Shown: positions 1-9,732, counted from the first letter of the stretch. The stretch is DNA of 64,000 nt from Flavobacteriaceae bacterium UBA4439 (GCA_002390455.1 DGPN01000047.1:31984-95983); one strand, 5' to 3'. Made by a program: numbers and translations. Notes: generated by a model not told the origin, from the sequence alone.

Positions 1-1829
1 TTTTTAAGGCTATTTTTCGAATAAAAACTCCAAGCCATCTCTTCACTTGGTTTGCCAATGAGGCTAAAATTATGCGGAGAAATGGTGGATTCGTTCCCTT
101 TGCTGTCAAAAGTGATCAATTCTATTATGGTCTTGGAAACAGTAGCATACAAACCAGCCTTGTCGGGAATGAAAGCACCTCCCTCATTTAAGATGATCGT
201 GTTTCCACTAAATGTTGTAGCCGAAACTACACCCACTACCTCCAAGGTTTCTGTAGGAGTAATCGTTCCTATTCCTAAATTACCATTTTTTAAAAGGGTT
301 AGAGCTGTACTTTTTTTACTACTACTGGTTCCATTTCCTATGGTCAATAATGGATCATGGTCTACCCAACTGTTTATAGAGGCTCCCGAAAAAGTTTCAT
401 TATAGCTGCCCAATAAAGTTTCCGCATATGAGCTAGCAATTAAACTATTCCCCAACGCAACACTTCGATCGGCTTTGGCCTCGGTGTTGTAACCTAAGCC
501 TACAGAAAACTCCCCTCTTTTGGATTCATTCCAACTCCCCTTTCCATCTCTACCAGCACGAAAAGCTCCTTTACTTTTGTCAAAAATGATTCGAGTGTCG
601 TCATCTCCTCCTGTTTTGTTGTCCAATTGATCCGATCCAAAGACGAAATCATCGGTGGTAACATTTCCTTGAAAATTACTGACAACCCCTTTTTTTGTTG
701 AAAAAACTCCTTTTTGATCGGATCCAATAATCATCAAACTATCAGAGGTGTTGTGAAACTGAATCCCATTACTCGCCTGTAAGCTAATTTCATTTCCACC
801 CTCCAATTTTATTGAAGTTTGATTGAGGGTTCCCAACTTCGTAAATTCAAGTGTTTGACCCATGTTGCTGCTATGATTAAGGTCGGATAAATCTACTACT
901 GATTCAGTATCACTAATTGAGAGTAAATGGGTGTTTTTATCATAGCTAAGGGTTTGGCTTTGGGGTAAACTGATCACATTACCATTTTCAATACTTAATT
1001 TAAGTCCGTTAAGGATCAATTTTTGATGATCGGTGTCTGAACCAGAGACAAGTTGAGTGGGTAGTTTAAGGGTTTTTTCTACATCACCTTCCAATTGAAT
1101 TTTGATATGAGTGGTACCGCTCATGGCAAATGATGTAATGACTTGTTCATCGGTATTGATCGGGCTTAAATCTACTTTACTATTACTTCCACTAATGGAC
1201 AGTTCTTTGTTATTTAAGGATAGGGTTTGGCTGTCCGTATTGGATATTACTGGATTATCGTCACTTCCAGTTGAAGTAGATTCTACCAAAGAACTTAGGT
1301 CTACACTCCCTCCATGGGTTAAAGAAAGTATGTTGTTTTGAAGAGTCAATTGCTGATTTTCAGTTGATGACACCTTCAGAGAACTTAAATCTACTCTTCC
1401 TCCATTGGTTAAAGAGAGTATATTTTCAGTTAAAGTAAGTTGTTGATTGACATTATAGTAATTGGTCAAATTCACCCTTTGTTTACCATTCAAAATCAAC
1501 TGATGGTCATAAGTTAACTCTAATGATGAAGAAGGGACTTGTGAGGCTCCTATGGTCTCCCAACCCTTTTTAATATTATAGACCTCCAAAGCCCCCTTGT
1601 CTGTATTAAAGATCATCAATCCATCTGGGACATCGCCACCAAAGGCAACATCTCTTTGCGACTGAGTTAATCGAGGAAAAAGTACTCCTTGATTTTTACT
1701 TTCTAACTCAAGTAATGCATGGGTATTAATATTTTTGGGATTGTCTCCAATTTTAACTTGAGCGTGGAGACTAATGGCAATAAAAAATACTGTAAAGCCG
1801 AATGAAATAAGTAGGTTGTTTTTTTTCAT
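1..1829 (-). CDS. Secreted fibre-like repeat protein, partial (C-terminus beyond left edge)
   Basis: An uninterrupted frame runs from ATG at 1829 to the window edge, about 609 codons without a stop. It starts with a signal peptide (MKKNNLLISFGF... ending ...SLHAQ). A short domain with LLELESKNQGVLFPRL follows, a motif common at the N-termini of Bacteroidota tail-fibre-like surface proteins. Next come degenerate tandem repeats of the form NQQLTLTxNILSLTxGGxVDLSSL (about residues 125-300), then a YadA-head-like stretch (SVALGNSLIAS) and NLGIGTxTPTETLEVVG. The last visible part (ISPHNFSLIGKPSEEMAWSFYSKN region) suggests the end is near. It is probably surface exposed, and it follows the PorP-like gene by 30 nt in the same direction. 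Its ligand is unknown. Confidence 0.8.
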   Translation of the reverse strand, partial: MKKNNLLISFGFTVFFIAISLHAQVKIGDNPKNINTHALLELESKNQGVLFPRLTQSQRDVAFGGDVPDGLMIFNTDKGALEVYNIKKGWETIGASQVPSSSLELTYDHQLILNGKQRVNLTNYYNVNQQLTLTENILSLTNGGRVDLSSLKVSSTENQQLTLQNNILSLTHGGSVDLSSLVESTSTGSDDNPVISNTDSQTLSLNNKELSISGSNSKVDLSPINTDEQVITSFAMSGTTHIKIQLEGDVEKTLKLPTQLVSGSDTDHQKLILNGLKLSIENGNVISLPQSQTLSYDKNTHLLSISDTESVVDLSDLNHSSNMGQTLEFTKLGTLNQTSIKLEGGNEISLQASNGIQFHNTSDSLMIIGSDQKGVFSTKKGVVSNFQGNVTTDDFVFGSDQLDNKTGGDDDTRIIFDKSKGAFRAGRDGKGSWNESKRGEFSVGLGYNTEAKADRSVALGNSLIASSYAETLLGSYNETFSGASINSWVDHDPLLTIGNGTSSSKKSTALTLLKNGNLGIGTITPTETLEVVGVVSATTFSGNTIILNEGGAFIPDKAGLYATVSKTIIELITFDSKGNESTISPHNFSLIGKPSEEMAWSFYSKNSLK

Positions 1830-1859
1830 ATGAGCGAATTTTAGGGATCAATATGATTA

Positions 1860-2803
1860 TTAATTCATGTCAAGATTGTCTTCGGATGTTTCGTCTGTAT
1901 CCAACTCCTTGCCTTCCCCTTTTTTATTGTTTAATCGGATTCGGATAATTAGTTCATGATTTCTAAAACCTAATTTAGAAATTAGATCGGGAGTAGGGAA
2001 TTGATGGGCATAACCGACACTAATTGGACCTCCATTGTCAAAAAATGCAGAGAGCCCCAAGCTGCTGTTGTGGTGATAGGCAAAAAGAAACTCGGATTTT
2101 TGATAGGTAAAACCTGCATTGATAACCGAACTGATGGGGGCACTTTTTACCCATCTACCTAAGCAAGATACAATATACCTCCAGTTGGGTGCAAAAGCAG
2201 GTAAACGCAACCCCCCCGAAAAATAAAGATGGAGGTCATCTACTGGACTTGGGTTGACAGCATCTGCATCCTTATCTTTTAAATGACCCATCAACATAGG
2301 AGCCGAAAACGAGAGATATCCCTTATCCATTTTATAATGAACCCCTACTCCTATGTTGGGATAAAAGCGGGTGAGACTTACCAGTTTATCATCGTCATCA
2401 TGAGTCATATTGATACCACTAAAATCCATACTGACGTGATTTCCCCCTGCTTGGACTCCAAGAAATAAGGAATTTCCGTTACCTAATGGCAATCGATAGG
2501 AAAAATTGGTAAATATGTTTGTTTGACGCTCGACAAAAGTTTGGTCAACCATCAAAATGGCTCCATAAGCTAATCTTTTTTCTCCTTCAGGAATAGATAA
2601 TTTAAAAAGTTGGATGTCAGGAGCCTCTTTGATACCACTCCATTGACTTCTAAGTTTTAGCTCATTACCACCTGATCCTCTAAACCTGTTGCTGCAGGAT
2701 TAAAAAATTGCAGGTTTTGCCCATAAAATGCTATAGGGATGTCCTGTTGTGCCCAAATTAAAAGAGATAAAAGAATCAGAAAAAAAGAGCAAGTTTTTTT
2801 CAT
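1860..2803 (-). pseudogene. PorP/SprF family T9SS outer-membrane protein, frameshifted
   Basis: The reading begins at ATG 2803 with a signal peptide (MKKTCSFFLILLSLLIWAQQ) and the family-typical FNPAATG. It hits a stop at 2657-2659. The family pattern resumes in another frame with LKLRSQWSGIKEAPDIQ, close to the PorP hallmark RxQWxGxxGAPxTQ, and continues to the stop at 1860. One extra base in the T run (plus-strand AAA at 2682-2684) would restore a 314-residue protein. PorP/SprF proteins are outer-membrane beta-barrels that partner with type B CTD cargo of the type IX secretion system. That fits the cargo gene just upstream. It is either a true one-base deletion or a sequencing error. Confidence 0.75.
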
Positions 2804-2825
2804 TTTTAATAAAATTTCAATGGAT

Positions 2826-3827
2826 TCAATCTGAAATATATAGCCAACCTTTATGGTCTACTTTACCATCTCCATTATAGTCAATGGCGAAGAGATATGG
2901 TCCTGTGGGTACGGTATCCTTATTTTTTTTAAAATTTCCACCCCAATCATTTTTATAACCAAAAGATTTGGAAAAAACCACCTCACCCCATCGGTTGTAT
3001 ACAGAAACCTTGGCATTGGGATACTGCTCAATTCCCTCAATGATCCATGTGTCATTTTTACCATCACCATTCGGGGTAATGGCTTGAGAAATGTTTTTGG
3101 AATCAATTAGAGGGATCTTGCGCATCATCAGCGTAAAAGCCTTAAACTTCGAAAAATCCACCTTCTCTTTAGACTGAATATATCCTTCCAATAGGGAATT
3201 TGTAACTTCCCCGCTGTAAAAACCAGCAGTCAATTTACTTTCAATGGGAATCCATCGGTCTCCATCGAACCCTCCGATGGTAATTAAATCCAAAGCTTTT
3301 TCTGGGCTAGGAGCATGATCTAATAATTCACCCAGATTAGAAAATACATTCCAAGAAATTAACAGCCTCCCTGATCCACGGGGGTTCCGCAATTTCCAGT
3401 ATTGAGTTTTACTAACAGCTGCAATCGAATCAACAGATTGAGATACTTCATAAGGGCGATGATGATAGGCCAAATCAAGATATTTAGCTCCCGTAAAATC
3501 GAAAATATAAACAGGCTGAAAAATATTGTCATGCCCCAGGGGAAAGACAAATTCAGAGGAGTTGTAAAAACGAATAAACCCGTCTACATGGTTGGTGTGG
3601 TTTGCCCCTGTAGAATTACTCCCTTGGGCAAAAGAGAGGATTCCCCCAGAAGTACCTCTATCGGTAATAATTTTTCCTGACTCGAAATAAAGTTGATCAG
3701 AGCCAATATGTAACTCGTTTTTTGGAGAAATGTATACATCACCATAAAGTGCCATCTGCGAAAAGACAGAAAAGCAAGATATGGTGAAACAGAACGCACC
3801 AACAATAAGAAAACATTGCCGTTGCAT
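2826..3827 (-). CDS. Gliding-motility-associated (type B CTD) secreted protein
   Basis: 333 residues. An N-terminal signal peptide (CFLIVGAFCFTISCFSVFSQ) is followed by a beta-rich region with no family I can name. The C-terminus is a classic type B sorting domain: ISQAITPNGDGKNDTW, then VSVYNRWGEVVF, ending GWLYISD. Type B CTDs direct export by the type IX system and are typically encoded beside a PorP/SprF partner. The partner gene starts 23 nt downstream here, so the pair is a probable cargo-translocon module. The function of the mature domain is unknown. Confidence 0.85.
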   Translation of the reverse strand: MQRQCFLIVGAFCFTISCFSVFSQMALYGDVYISPKNELHIGSDQLYFESGKIITDRGTSGGILSFAQGSNSTGANHTNHVDGFIRFYNSSEFVFPLGHDNIFQPVYIFDFTGAKYLDLAYHHRPYEVSQSVDSIAAVSKTQYWKLRNPRGSGRLLISWNVFSNLGELLDHAPSPEKALDLITIGGFDGDRWIPIESKLTAGFYSGEVTNSLLEGYIQSKEKVDFSKFKAFTLMMRKIPLIDSKNISQAITPNGDGKNDTWIIEGIEQYPNAKVSVYNRWGEVVFSKSFGYKNDWGGNFKKNKDTVPTGPYLFAIDYNGDGKVDHKGWLYISD

Positions 3828-3880
3828 GGTTGGGACATTAAGTAGGCTTTAGTATATTAATTTATACATAAAATGGGGAA

Positions 3881-4873
3881 TCACCAATTTTTGGACATTT
3901 CTACTAAAAACCCATCTTGATCAGCTACAGTCCAGAGCGCCTCCAAAACAGGGTTATTTTCGATGAGTGCTTTTCCTTCTTCTAGCGGCATAATCATAAG
4001 TGCAGTAGCCCATGCATCTGCGGTCATACAGTCAGGGGCTTTCACGGAAGTACTGAGGATATTTGTTTTTTGTGCCGATCCCGTAAGGGGGCTAATGGAG
4101 TGAACAAACCGCTCTCCAGTAGTGGGATCAATCCTGTTCTTGCGATAGTTTCCAGAACTGGCGAGAGCTTGATTATCTAGCCTTATGGTTTGCAAAAACT
4201 GACGTTCTTCTCCTTGACGAGGATCTTCAATGGCGATTTTCCATGCTTTTTGTGTTTTGGGACTGTTTCCTTTGGCAACAATCTCTCCTCCTATTTCTAC
4301 CATATAATCTGAACTGCCCAGAGCTTGTAGGAAATTTCCTATAATATCAACTGTATATCCTTTGGCCAAGGCGTTAAAATCAATATAAATCTCGGGAAAT
4401 TGTTTTGCTATGGTGTTGTTCTCATTGAGTACTATTTTTTGCCATCCCGTAAGCTGAAGGAGACTGTCTTTCTTCTTTGGATTGATTGAATTTGCGGAGG
4501 CTTTAGGTCCAAATCCATAGGCGTTAACCAAGGCACCAACGGTGGGGTCAAAATAACCTCCTGTGGCTTTCCAAACTTCAGTCGCTTTCTGGAATACCTT
4601 CCTAAAGTGATGATCTACTATCACCTCAGTATCCCCTCTATTGATTTTAGAAATATCCGATTCTGGTAAATAGGTAGATAGAGATTTATTGATTACATAA
4701 AACAATGAATCAATGCCCTTTTGAATGACTTGCTCATCAACAGCAGCAACGTATTGAATATTATACGAAGTTCCAAGAGCAAAACCTTGCAATCTTTTAG
4801 ATTTTGTGGGATTTGGACTGCACGAAAAAATCAGCCAAAAAAGGCCCAGACTAGTCCATAATTTGAAGTCCAT
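3881..4873 (-). CDS. apbE: FAD:protein FMN transferase ApbE (lipoprotein)
   Basis: About 330 residues. ApbE attaches FMN covalently to threonines of NqrB and NqrC. The N-terminus is a lipoprotein signal with lipobox IFSC, so the enzyme sits in the periplasm on a lipid anchor. Family landmarks are visible: LGTSYNIQY, DFNALAKGYTVD, GGEIVAKG, HSISPLTG and DAWATALMIM. ATG 4873 was preferred to ATG 4888 because it places the lipobox at the usual distance. The gene overlaps the end of the preceding 117-codon gene and closes the nqr operon, whose NqrB (DGISGET) and NqrC (DAISGAT) carry its target motifs. Confidence 0.93.
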   Translation of the reverse strand: MDFKLWTSLGLFWLIFSCSPNPTKSKRLQGFALGTSYNIQYVAAVDEQVIQKGIDSLFYVINKSLSTYLPESDISKINRGDTEVIVDHHFRKVFQKATEVWKATGGYFDPTVGALVNAYGFGPKASANSINPKKKDSLLQLTGWQKIVLNENNTIAKQFPEIYIDFNALAKGYTVDIIGNFLQALGSSDYMVEIGGEIVAKGNSPKTQKAWKIAIEDPRQGEERQFLQTIRLDNQALASSGNYRKNRIDPTTGERFVHSISPLTGSAQKTNILSTSVKAPDCMTADAWATALMIMPLEEGKALIENNPVLEALWTVADQDGFLVEMSKNW

Positions 4874-5204
4874 CAAAATTGACTGCATAAGGGTCGTTTT
4901 GGGTTAAGGGTAAATCGTAGTCATCGGCATTGGCAAGGCCCACCCCTGCATAATAGGTGGTGGCTTTGTATTTGATACCATGATCTTTGACCTGCTCCAT
5001 CAGTTGAGCATCAAAATTTTTAGGATTTTCGGGATACAAGCACCCCCGTACCACTATGAAATGAAGTTTTTTACCCTTTAGGCATACAAACTGCGGATCT
5101 TTTTTTGGTTGTGAATTGACCGCCAAAAATTCAAATCCACTTGCGCTAAGGTGGTCTCCCACCTCTTTCATTGCTAATCGATGAATTTCTTGGGCATTGA
5201 GCAT
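4851..5204 (-). CDS. Small conserved protein of the nqr operon
   Basis: 117 residues, cytoplasmic, with no signal or membrane segment. It begins at MLNAQEIHRLAM directly after nqrF and overlaps the start of apbE. I recognise it only as a companion of Na+-NQR in flavobacteria, sometimes labelled as NqrF-related, although it has no Fe-S or flavin motif. Visible features are KKDPQFVCLKGKKLHFIVVRG and a C-terminal LTQNDPYAVNFDGL. Its position between nqrF and apbE suggests a role in assembly or maturation of the complex. That is inference from context only. Confidence 0.7.
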   Translation of the reverse strand: MLNAQEIHRLAMKEVGDHLSASGFEFLAVNSQPKKDPQFVCLKGKKLHFIVVRGCLYPENPKNFDAQLMEQVKDHGIKYKATTYYAGVGLANADDYDLPLTQNDPYAVNFDGLQIMD

Positions 5205-6500
5205 CTAACCACCGAAATCATCAAATCGAACATTCTCGGGCGGAATGCCAAAGTCGTCGGACATTTTCTCTATCGCTTGGTTCATCAGTGGAGGACCACA
5301 GAAATAAACCTCAATGTCTTCAGGAGCTTCGTGGTGATTAAGGTAATTATCGATCACACATTGATGTACAAATCCTTTAAATCCATCACCTTCTCCATCC
5401 AATCCTTCTTTAACCTTCCAATTGTCTTCTTCCATTGGTTCAGAGAGGGCAACATAGAACTTGAAATTTTCGAAGTCTTTTTCCAATGCCTTGAAGTGAT
5501 CCAAGTAGAATAGCTCTCTCTTGGAACGACCACCGTACCAAAAGCTTACTTTTCGTCCAGTTTTTAGCGTTCTGAACAACTCGTACAAGTGAGAACGCAT
5601 GGGTGCCATACCAGCTCCACCCCCTACATAAAGCATTTCGGCCTCTGAGTGATTGATGAAAAATTCTCCGTAAGGACCAGAAATGGTTACTTTATCCCCA
5701 GCTTTTTTGGAGAAAATATAGGAAGAGGCAACTCCAGGATTGACATCCATCCAGTTGTTTTTATTTCGATCCCAAGGTGGGGTGGCAATCCTGACGTTGA
5801 GCATGATTTCACGACCCTCGGCAGGGAAAGAAGCCATAGAATAGGCTCGCTCAACCGTTTCGGGGTTTTTCATCACCAAAGGCCAAAGGTTAAATTTGTC
5901 CCATTCCAATTTGAACTTGTCGGGTTCGCCCGGATGTTCTTCGGGATGAGCAGAAATATCGATGTCACTATATTTTACCTCGCATTTGGGAATTTCTATC
6001 TGAATATAACCCCCCGCCTCGTAATCCATAGCCTCGGGTATTTCGACGACAAATTCTTTAATAAATGAAGCAACGTTCCAGTTTCTGATTACTGTAGCTT
6101 CCCATTTTTTGATCCCAAATACTTCTTCGGGGATTTGGATGACCATATTTTGTTTTACTTTCACCTGACAGCCCAAGCGCCATCCCTCAGCGATTTCTTT
6201 TCGGGTAAAGTGTGGGACTTCGGTGGGAAGGATTTCTCCACCTCCCTCCACAACCTGACACTTGCATTGGATACAAGTTCCACCTCCTCCGCATGCGGAA
6301 GGCAAAAATATTTTACTATTTCCCAAGGTGGTAAGCAAAGTACTCCCAGAGGAAACCTCTACATCATTATCTCCATTGATCAAAAGACTGACCGGCCCTG
6401 AGGGCAATAATTTTGCCTTGACCCCCAAAAGCATACCGACCAATACAAAGGTGATGACCAAAAAAACCACAATACTCGCAACAATAACTGAATAATCCAT
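5205..6500 (-). CDS. nqrF: Na+-translocating NADH:quinone reductase subunit F
   Basis: 431 residues, the NADH-oxidising subunit of the Na+ pump. An N-terminal membrane helix (VIVASIVVFLVITFVLVGML) is followed by a [2Fe-2S] ferredoxin domain with ACGGGGTCIQCKC and a later Cys in LGCQVKV. A ferredoxin-reductase module follows: AYSMASFP for FAD and YVGGGAGMAPMRSHL for NADH, ending YFCGPPLMNQAI...ENVRFDDFGG. All four cluster cysteines are present and the length is normal. It is the sixth gene of nqrA-F, ten nucleotides after nqrE. Confidence 0.97.
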   Translation of the reverse strand: MDYSVIVASIVVFLVITFVLVGMLLGVKAKLLPSGPVSLLINGDNDVEVSSGSTLLTTLGNSKIFLPSACGGGGTCIQCKCQVVEGGGEILPTEVPHFTRKEIAEGWRLGCQVKVKQNMVIQIPEEVFGIKKWEATVIRNWNVASFIKEFVVEIPEAMDYEAGGYIQIEIPKCEVKYSDIDISAHPEEHPGEPDKFKLEWDKFNLWPLVMKNPETVERAYSMASFPAEGREIMLNVRIATPPWDRNKNNWMDVNPGVASSYIFSKKAGDKVTISGPYGEFFINHSEAEMLYVGGGAGMAPMRSHLYELFRTLKTGRKVSFWYGGRSKRELFYLDHFKALEKDFENFKFYVALSEPMEEDNWKVKEGLDGEGDGFKGFVHQCVIDNYLNHHEAPEDIEVYFCGPPLMNQAIEKMSDDFGIPPENVRFDDFGG

Positions 6501-6510
6501 CTCTAATTGA

Positions 6511-7128
6511 CTATAATTTAATACCCATAAAACTCATAAAACCCAACGCCATCAAACCTGTTATAATAAAGGTAATTCCCAATCCCCGCAGTGGAGCTGG
6601 CACATTTGAATAAATAATTTTTTCTCTTATTGCTGCGATGGCCAAAATGGCCAACAACCAACCGATTCCAGAACCGAATCCATAAACAGCGGATTCTGAT
6701 ACCCCAGAAAAATCTTTTTGTTGCATGAATAACGAACCTCCCAATATGGCACAGTTCACTGCAATTAGGGGAAGAAAAATCCCTAAGGCTCCATAGAGCG
6801 CTGGAGCATATCTTTCTACAATCATTTCTACCAATTGAACCATAGAGGCTATCACGGCAATGAACATAATAAAACTCAAAAAGCTCAAATCAATCTCAGC
6901 ATAGGAGGGATCCAACCATTGCAAGGCTCCTGGACGCAAAAGATAGGTGTCCAATAAGAAATTGATGGGAACTGTAATGGACAGAACAAAAATAACAGCG
7001 AAACCAAGTCCAACAGCCGTTTTTACGGTTTTGGAAACCGCCAAATAGGAACACATCCCCAAGAAATAGGCGAAAATCATGTTCTCAATAAAAATACTTT
7101 TAACAAATAAGTTCAAATATCCTTCCAT
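6511..7128 (-). CDS. nqrE: Na+-translocating NADH:quinone reductase subunit E
   Basis: 205 residues, almost entirely membrane segments (six predicted). It is homologous to NqrD and RnfA and forms part of the intramembrane iron site with NqrD. Landmarks are [19 protein letters not shown] at the N-terminus, with a Cys in the first helices, and [11 protein letters not shown] in the middle. Both regions carry the cysteines expected for the Fe site. It lies between nqrD (3 nt gap) and nqrF. Confidence 0.96.
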   Translation of the reverse strand: MEGYLNLFVKSIFIENMIFAYFLGMCSYLAVSKTVKTAVGLGFAVIFVLSITVPINFLLDTYLLRPGALQWLDPSYAEIDLSFLSFIMFIAVIASMVQLVEMIVERYAPALYGALGIFLPLIAVNCAILGGSLFMQQKDFSGVSESAVYGFGSGIGWLLAILAIAAIREKIIYSNVPAPLRGLGITFIITGLMALGFMSFMGIKL

Positions 7129-7131
7129 GAT

Positions 7132-7827
7132 CTAGTTCTTTTCGATGAGTTTTCTATTGCGAGCGCGTTGTATCCAAATAAAGACACCAACGGTAATTAG
7201 CGCCATGGGGGATAACAACATTAATCCGTTGTTTTCGTAACCCATTTCGTAAAATGCATCGGGGATTACCTGATATCCAAAGAGTTTTCCCGAGCCAAGA
7301 AGTTCTCTAAAAAAAGCTACCACAATGAGAATGAATCCATATCCAGCAGCATTCCCAATACCGTCCAAGAATGATCTCCAAACTCCATTACCCAAAGCAA
7401 AGGCTTCCAATCGGCCCATTACAATACAATTGGTGATGATCAATCCAATAAATATGGATAACTGTTTACTTACATCATAGGCATAAGCCCTGAGAATTTG
7501 ATCGACCAAAATTACCATAGAAGCCACTACCACTAACTGAACGATAATTCTAATTCGATTGGGAATTAGATTTCTCAACAGTGAAATGATGACATTACTG
7601 GCTCCCATTACAGCAATTACCGATAGAGTCATCACCAAAGCTGGCTTGAGTTGAACGGTAATTGCAAGTGCGGAACATACGCCCAAAACCTGAACGGTTA
7701 TGGGGTTGTTGTCGTCCAAGGGGTCGGTCAAAAGCACCCTATTTTTTTTGGAAAATAGAGGCTCTGATTCCTTATTAAGGAATAAGAGGGTTGGTTTTTT
7801 TGAAGGATTTGCTTCTTTATCTGCCAT
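7132..7827 (-). CDS. nqrD: Na+-translocating NADH:quinone reductase subunit D
   Basis: 231 residues. A short cytoplasmic N-terminal extension with LFSKKNRVLLTDPLDDNNP precedes six membrane helices. Conserved QVLGVCSALAITVQL and LIITNCIVMGRLEAFA each carry a cysteine of the NqrD/E iron site. It is co-transcribed between nqrC (6 nt gap) and nqrE (3 nt gap). Confidence 0.96.
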   Translation of the reverse strand: MADKEANPSKKPTLLFLNKESEPLFSKKNRVLLTDPLDDNNPITVQVLGVCSALAITVQLKPALVMTLSVIAVMGASNVIISLLRNLIPNRIRIIVQLVVVASMVILVDQILRAYAYDVSKQLSIFIGLIITNCIVMGRLEAFALGNGVWRSFLDGIGNAAGYGFILIVVAFFRELLGSGKLFGYQVIPDAFYEMGYENNGLMLLSPMALITVGVFIWIQRARNRKLIEKN

Positions 7828-7833
7828 AGTTTG

Positions 7834-8565
7834 TTAGTTTATCGAGGCCATGGTGGTTTTTTCCTTTTCGAAATAAGGGAGGTAATGGGTTAATCGCTCG
7901 ATGATCATGTCTGTAACACCGTCACCCGTAATGGTTGCTCCGGAAATGGCATCCACTTCATGATCTTCTTTATCGGTGTCCTTTGGGTCGTTGTTGGTCT
8001 TGGAAACATTGATCCCTACCAATTGACCTGAGGAATTGAATACTTTTTCTTCTTTAAATCGATCCATGAACCACTGTTGGGTGATCTCAGCACCAAGTCC
8101 AGCGGTTTCTCCTTTATGGTCAAATACAGCACCTTGAATGGTATTAATATCGGACTTAAGGGCAATATACCCCCAAATGGCATCCCACAATCCCGAGCCG
8201 CGCAAGGGAATGATATAATAGCTGATATTGTCAACCACTGCTTTGTATAGAGGGAAGCGCTGTTCGTTTGCGGGTTTTTTGATTTCGTTATTCAGCTTGA
8301 GTTGAAAAGCATCCACTTTCTCGTCTGGATTCCCCAAATGATCCAAAGCCAAAGTCCCAGTAATGTATTGTTTATATAGTGTTTCGGCTTGCTCTCTATC
8401 GGTCTGAATACCAATAGTTGAAAGGATATTCTGCATTTTTTCCTTTCTGACATTATCGGCCTGAAGTGATTTGAGTGAACTGGCTGTAAAGGCCAAAGTG
8501 GAAGCGACCACCAGTACCATTGCAGCAGCAAAAAGAAAAGTATATCCGTTGGAGTCTCTATTCAT
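7834..8565 (-). CDS. nqrC: Na+-translocating NADH:quinone reductase subunit C
   Basis: 243 residues. One N-terminal membrane helix (YTFLFAAAMVLVVASTLAF) is followed by a periplasmic FMN-binding domain. The C-terminal DAISGATITGDGVTD contains the threonine to which ApbE attaches FMN. ATG 8565 (MNRDSNGYTF) was chosen over 8595 because it follows the nqrB stop directly and gives the usual N-terminus. Confidence 0.95.
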   Translation of the reverse strand: MNRDSNGYTFLFAAAMVLVVASTLAFTASSLKSLQADNVRKEKMQNILSTIGIQTDREQAETLYKQYITGTLALDHLGNPDEKVDAFQLKLNNEIKKPANEQRFPLYKAVVDNISYYIIPLRGSGLWDAIWGYIALKSDINTIQGAVFDHKGETAGLGAEITQQWFMDRFKEEKVFNSSGQLVGINVSKTNNDPKDTDKEDHEVDAISGATITGDGVTDMIIERLTHYLPYFEKEKTTMASIN

Positions 8566-8567
8566 GA

Positions 8568-9722
8568 CTAAGCAGTTTTGAGGGCTGAAGCCCATCTTTT
8601 TTTACGTTTGTTTATGTTTCCTTGAATGACATAATGGTCGATGGTGGGGGCAAAAACATTCATCAACAATATGGCCAACATTACCCCTTCTGGGTAGGCA
8701 GGATTAAATACTCTAATTAAAATACAAAATACACCCACTAGGATTCCATAGACCCATTTTCCTTTGTTGGTTTGGGCGGCAGAAACGGGATCGGTGGCCA
8801 TAAAGACAACACCAAAAGCAAAACCTCCTACGACTAAATGATTGACCCATGAAAAGCTCATCAGGGCATTTGCACCCCAAAGGTTGAATAAGAAGCCTAC
8901 TAAAGCTGCTCCAATAAAACTTCCTAAAATGATCCTCCAACTGCCCACTCCTGTGAAAATCAAGATGGCTGCTCCAATCAATACAAAAAGGGCAGAGGTC
9001 TCTGCGATTGAACCAGGAATAGATCCTTGAAACATTTCAAAGAAACTATAGTTGACATTACCCCCTGCTGCTAAAGTACCCAATATGGTTTCACCGGAAA
9101 TCCCATCGATGTTGGAAGCTTCAGAAACCCAAACTTTGTTTCCCGACATATAGGTGGGGTATGCAAAAAATGCAAATGCTCTGGCGGTCAGTGCAGGATT
9201 TAAAATATTCATACCCGTTCCACCAAAAGCTTCTTTAGCAATCAATACGGCAAAGGCAACCGAAATGGCAACCATCCAAAGAGGTATGTCAACAGGCATG
9301 ATCATAGGGATCAAAAGACCTGTTACCAAATATCCCTCGTTTACTTCGTGACCGCGATAGACGGCAAAAATAAATTCTATGGTCAAACCTACTACATAGG
9401 AAACGATAATCATGGGTACAATTTTCCAAGACCCGTGAACAAATGCATCCAAAAATGTAAAAGCCTCTTCAGTTTGAATAAAATGCTGATATCCAGTATT
9501 GTAAATCCCATAGATCAAAGCGGGCATCAATGCAATGATGACCGTTACCATTGTTCTTTTGAGATCAACCGCATCACGAATGTGAGCCCCAGTATGGGTG
9601 GTGTGGTTGGGTACAAAAAGAAAAGTGTCAAAGGCGTTGATGGCCGGAGCATACTTTTCCCATTTTTGACCTTTGCCAAAAGGTCTTTTAAGATTGTCTA
9701 ATTTTTTCCTCAAAAAGTTCAT
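8568..9722 (-). CDS. nqrB: Na+-translocating NADH:quinone reductase subunit B
   Basis: 384 residues, an integral membrane subunit homologous to RnfD and the main Na+ channel subunit. The covalent FMN site is best placed at DGISGETILG, which matches the ApbE target pattern Dxx(S)Gx(T). The second Asp-rich landmark MATDPVSAAQT is present. The N-terminal cytoplasmic segment contains FVPNHTTHTGAHIRD. It lies 10 nt after nqrA and 2 nt before nqrC. Confidence 0.96.
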   Translation of the reverse strand: MNFLRKKLDNLKRPFGKGQKWEKYAPAINAFDTFLFVPNHTTHTGAHIRDAVDLKRTMVTVIIALMPALIYGIYNTGYQHFIQTEEAFTFLDAFVHGSWKIVPMIIVSYVVGLTIEFIFAVYRGHEVNEGYLVTGLLIPMIMPVDIPLWMVAISVAFAVLIAKEAFGGTGMNILNPALTARAFAFFAYPTYMSGNKVWVSEASNIDGISGETILGTLAAGGNVNYSFFEMFQGSIPGSIAETSALFVLIGAAILIFTGVGSWRIILGSFIGAALVGFLFNLWGANALMSFSWVNHLVVGGFAFGVVFMATDPVSAAQTNKGKWVYGILVGVFCILIRVFNPAYPEGVMLAILLMNVFAPTIDHYVIQGNINKRKKRWASALKTA

Positions 9723-9732
9723 ACTGTAAATA

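Noticed and set aside
52..405. Plus-strand open frame
   Set aside because: It is antisense to the signal-peptide-bearing fibre gene, whose frame is open for 609 codons. Its composition is that of a shadow.
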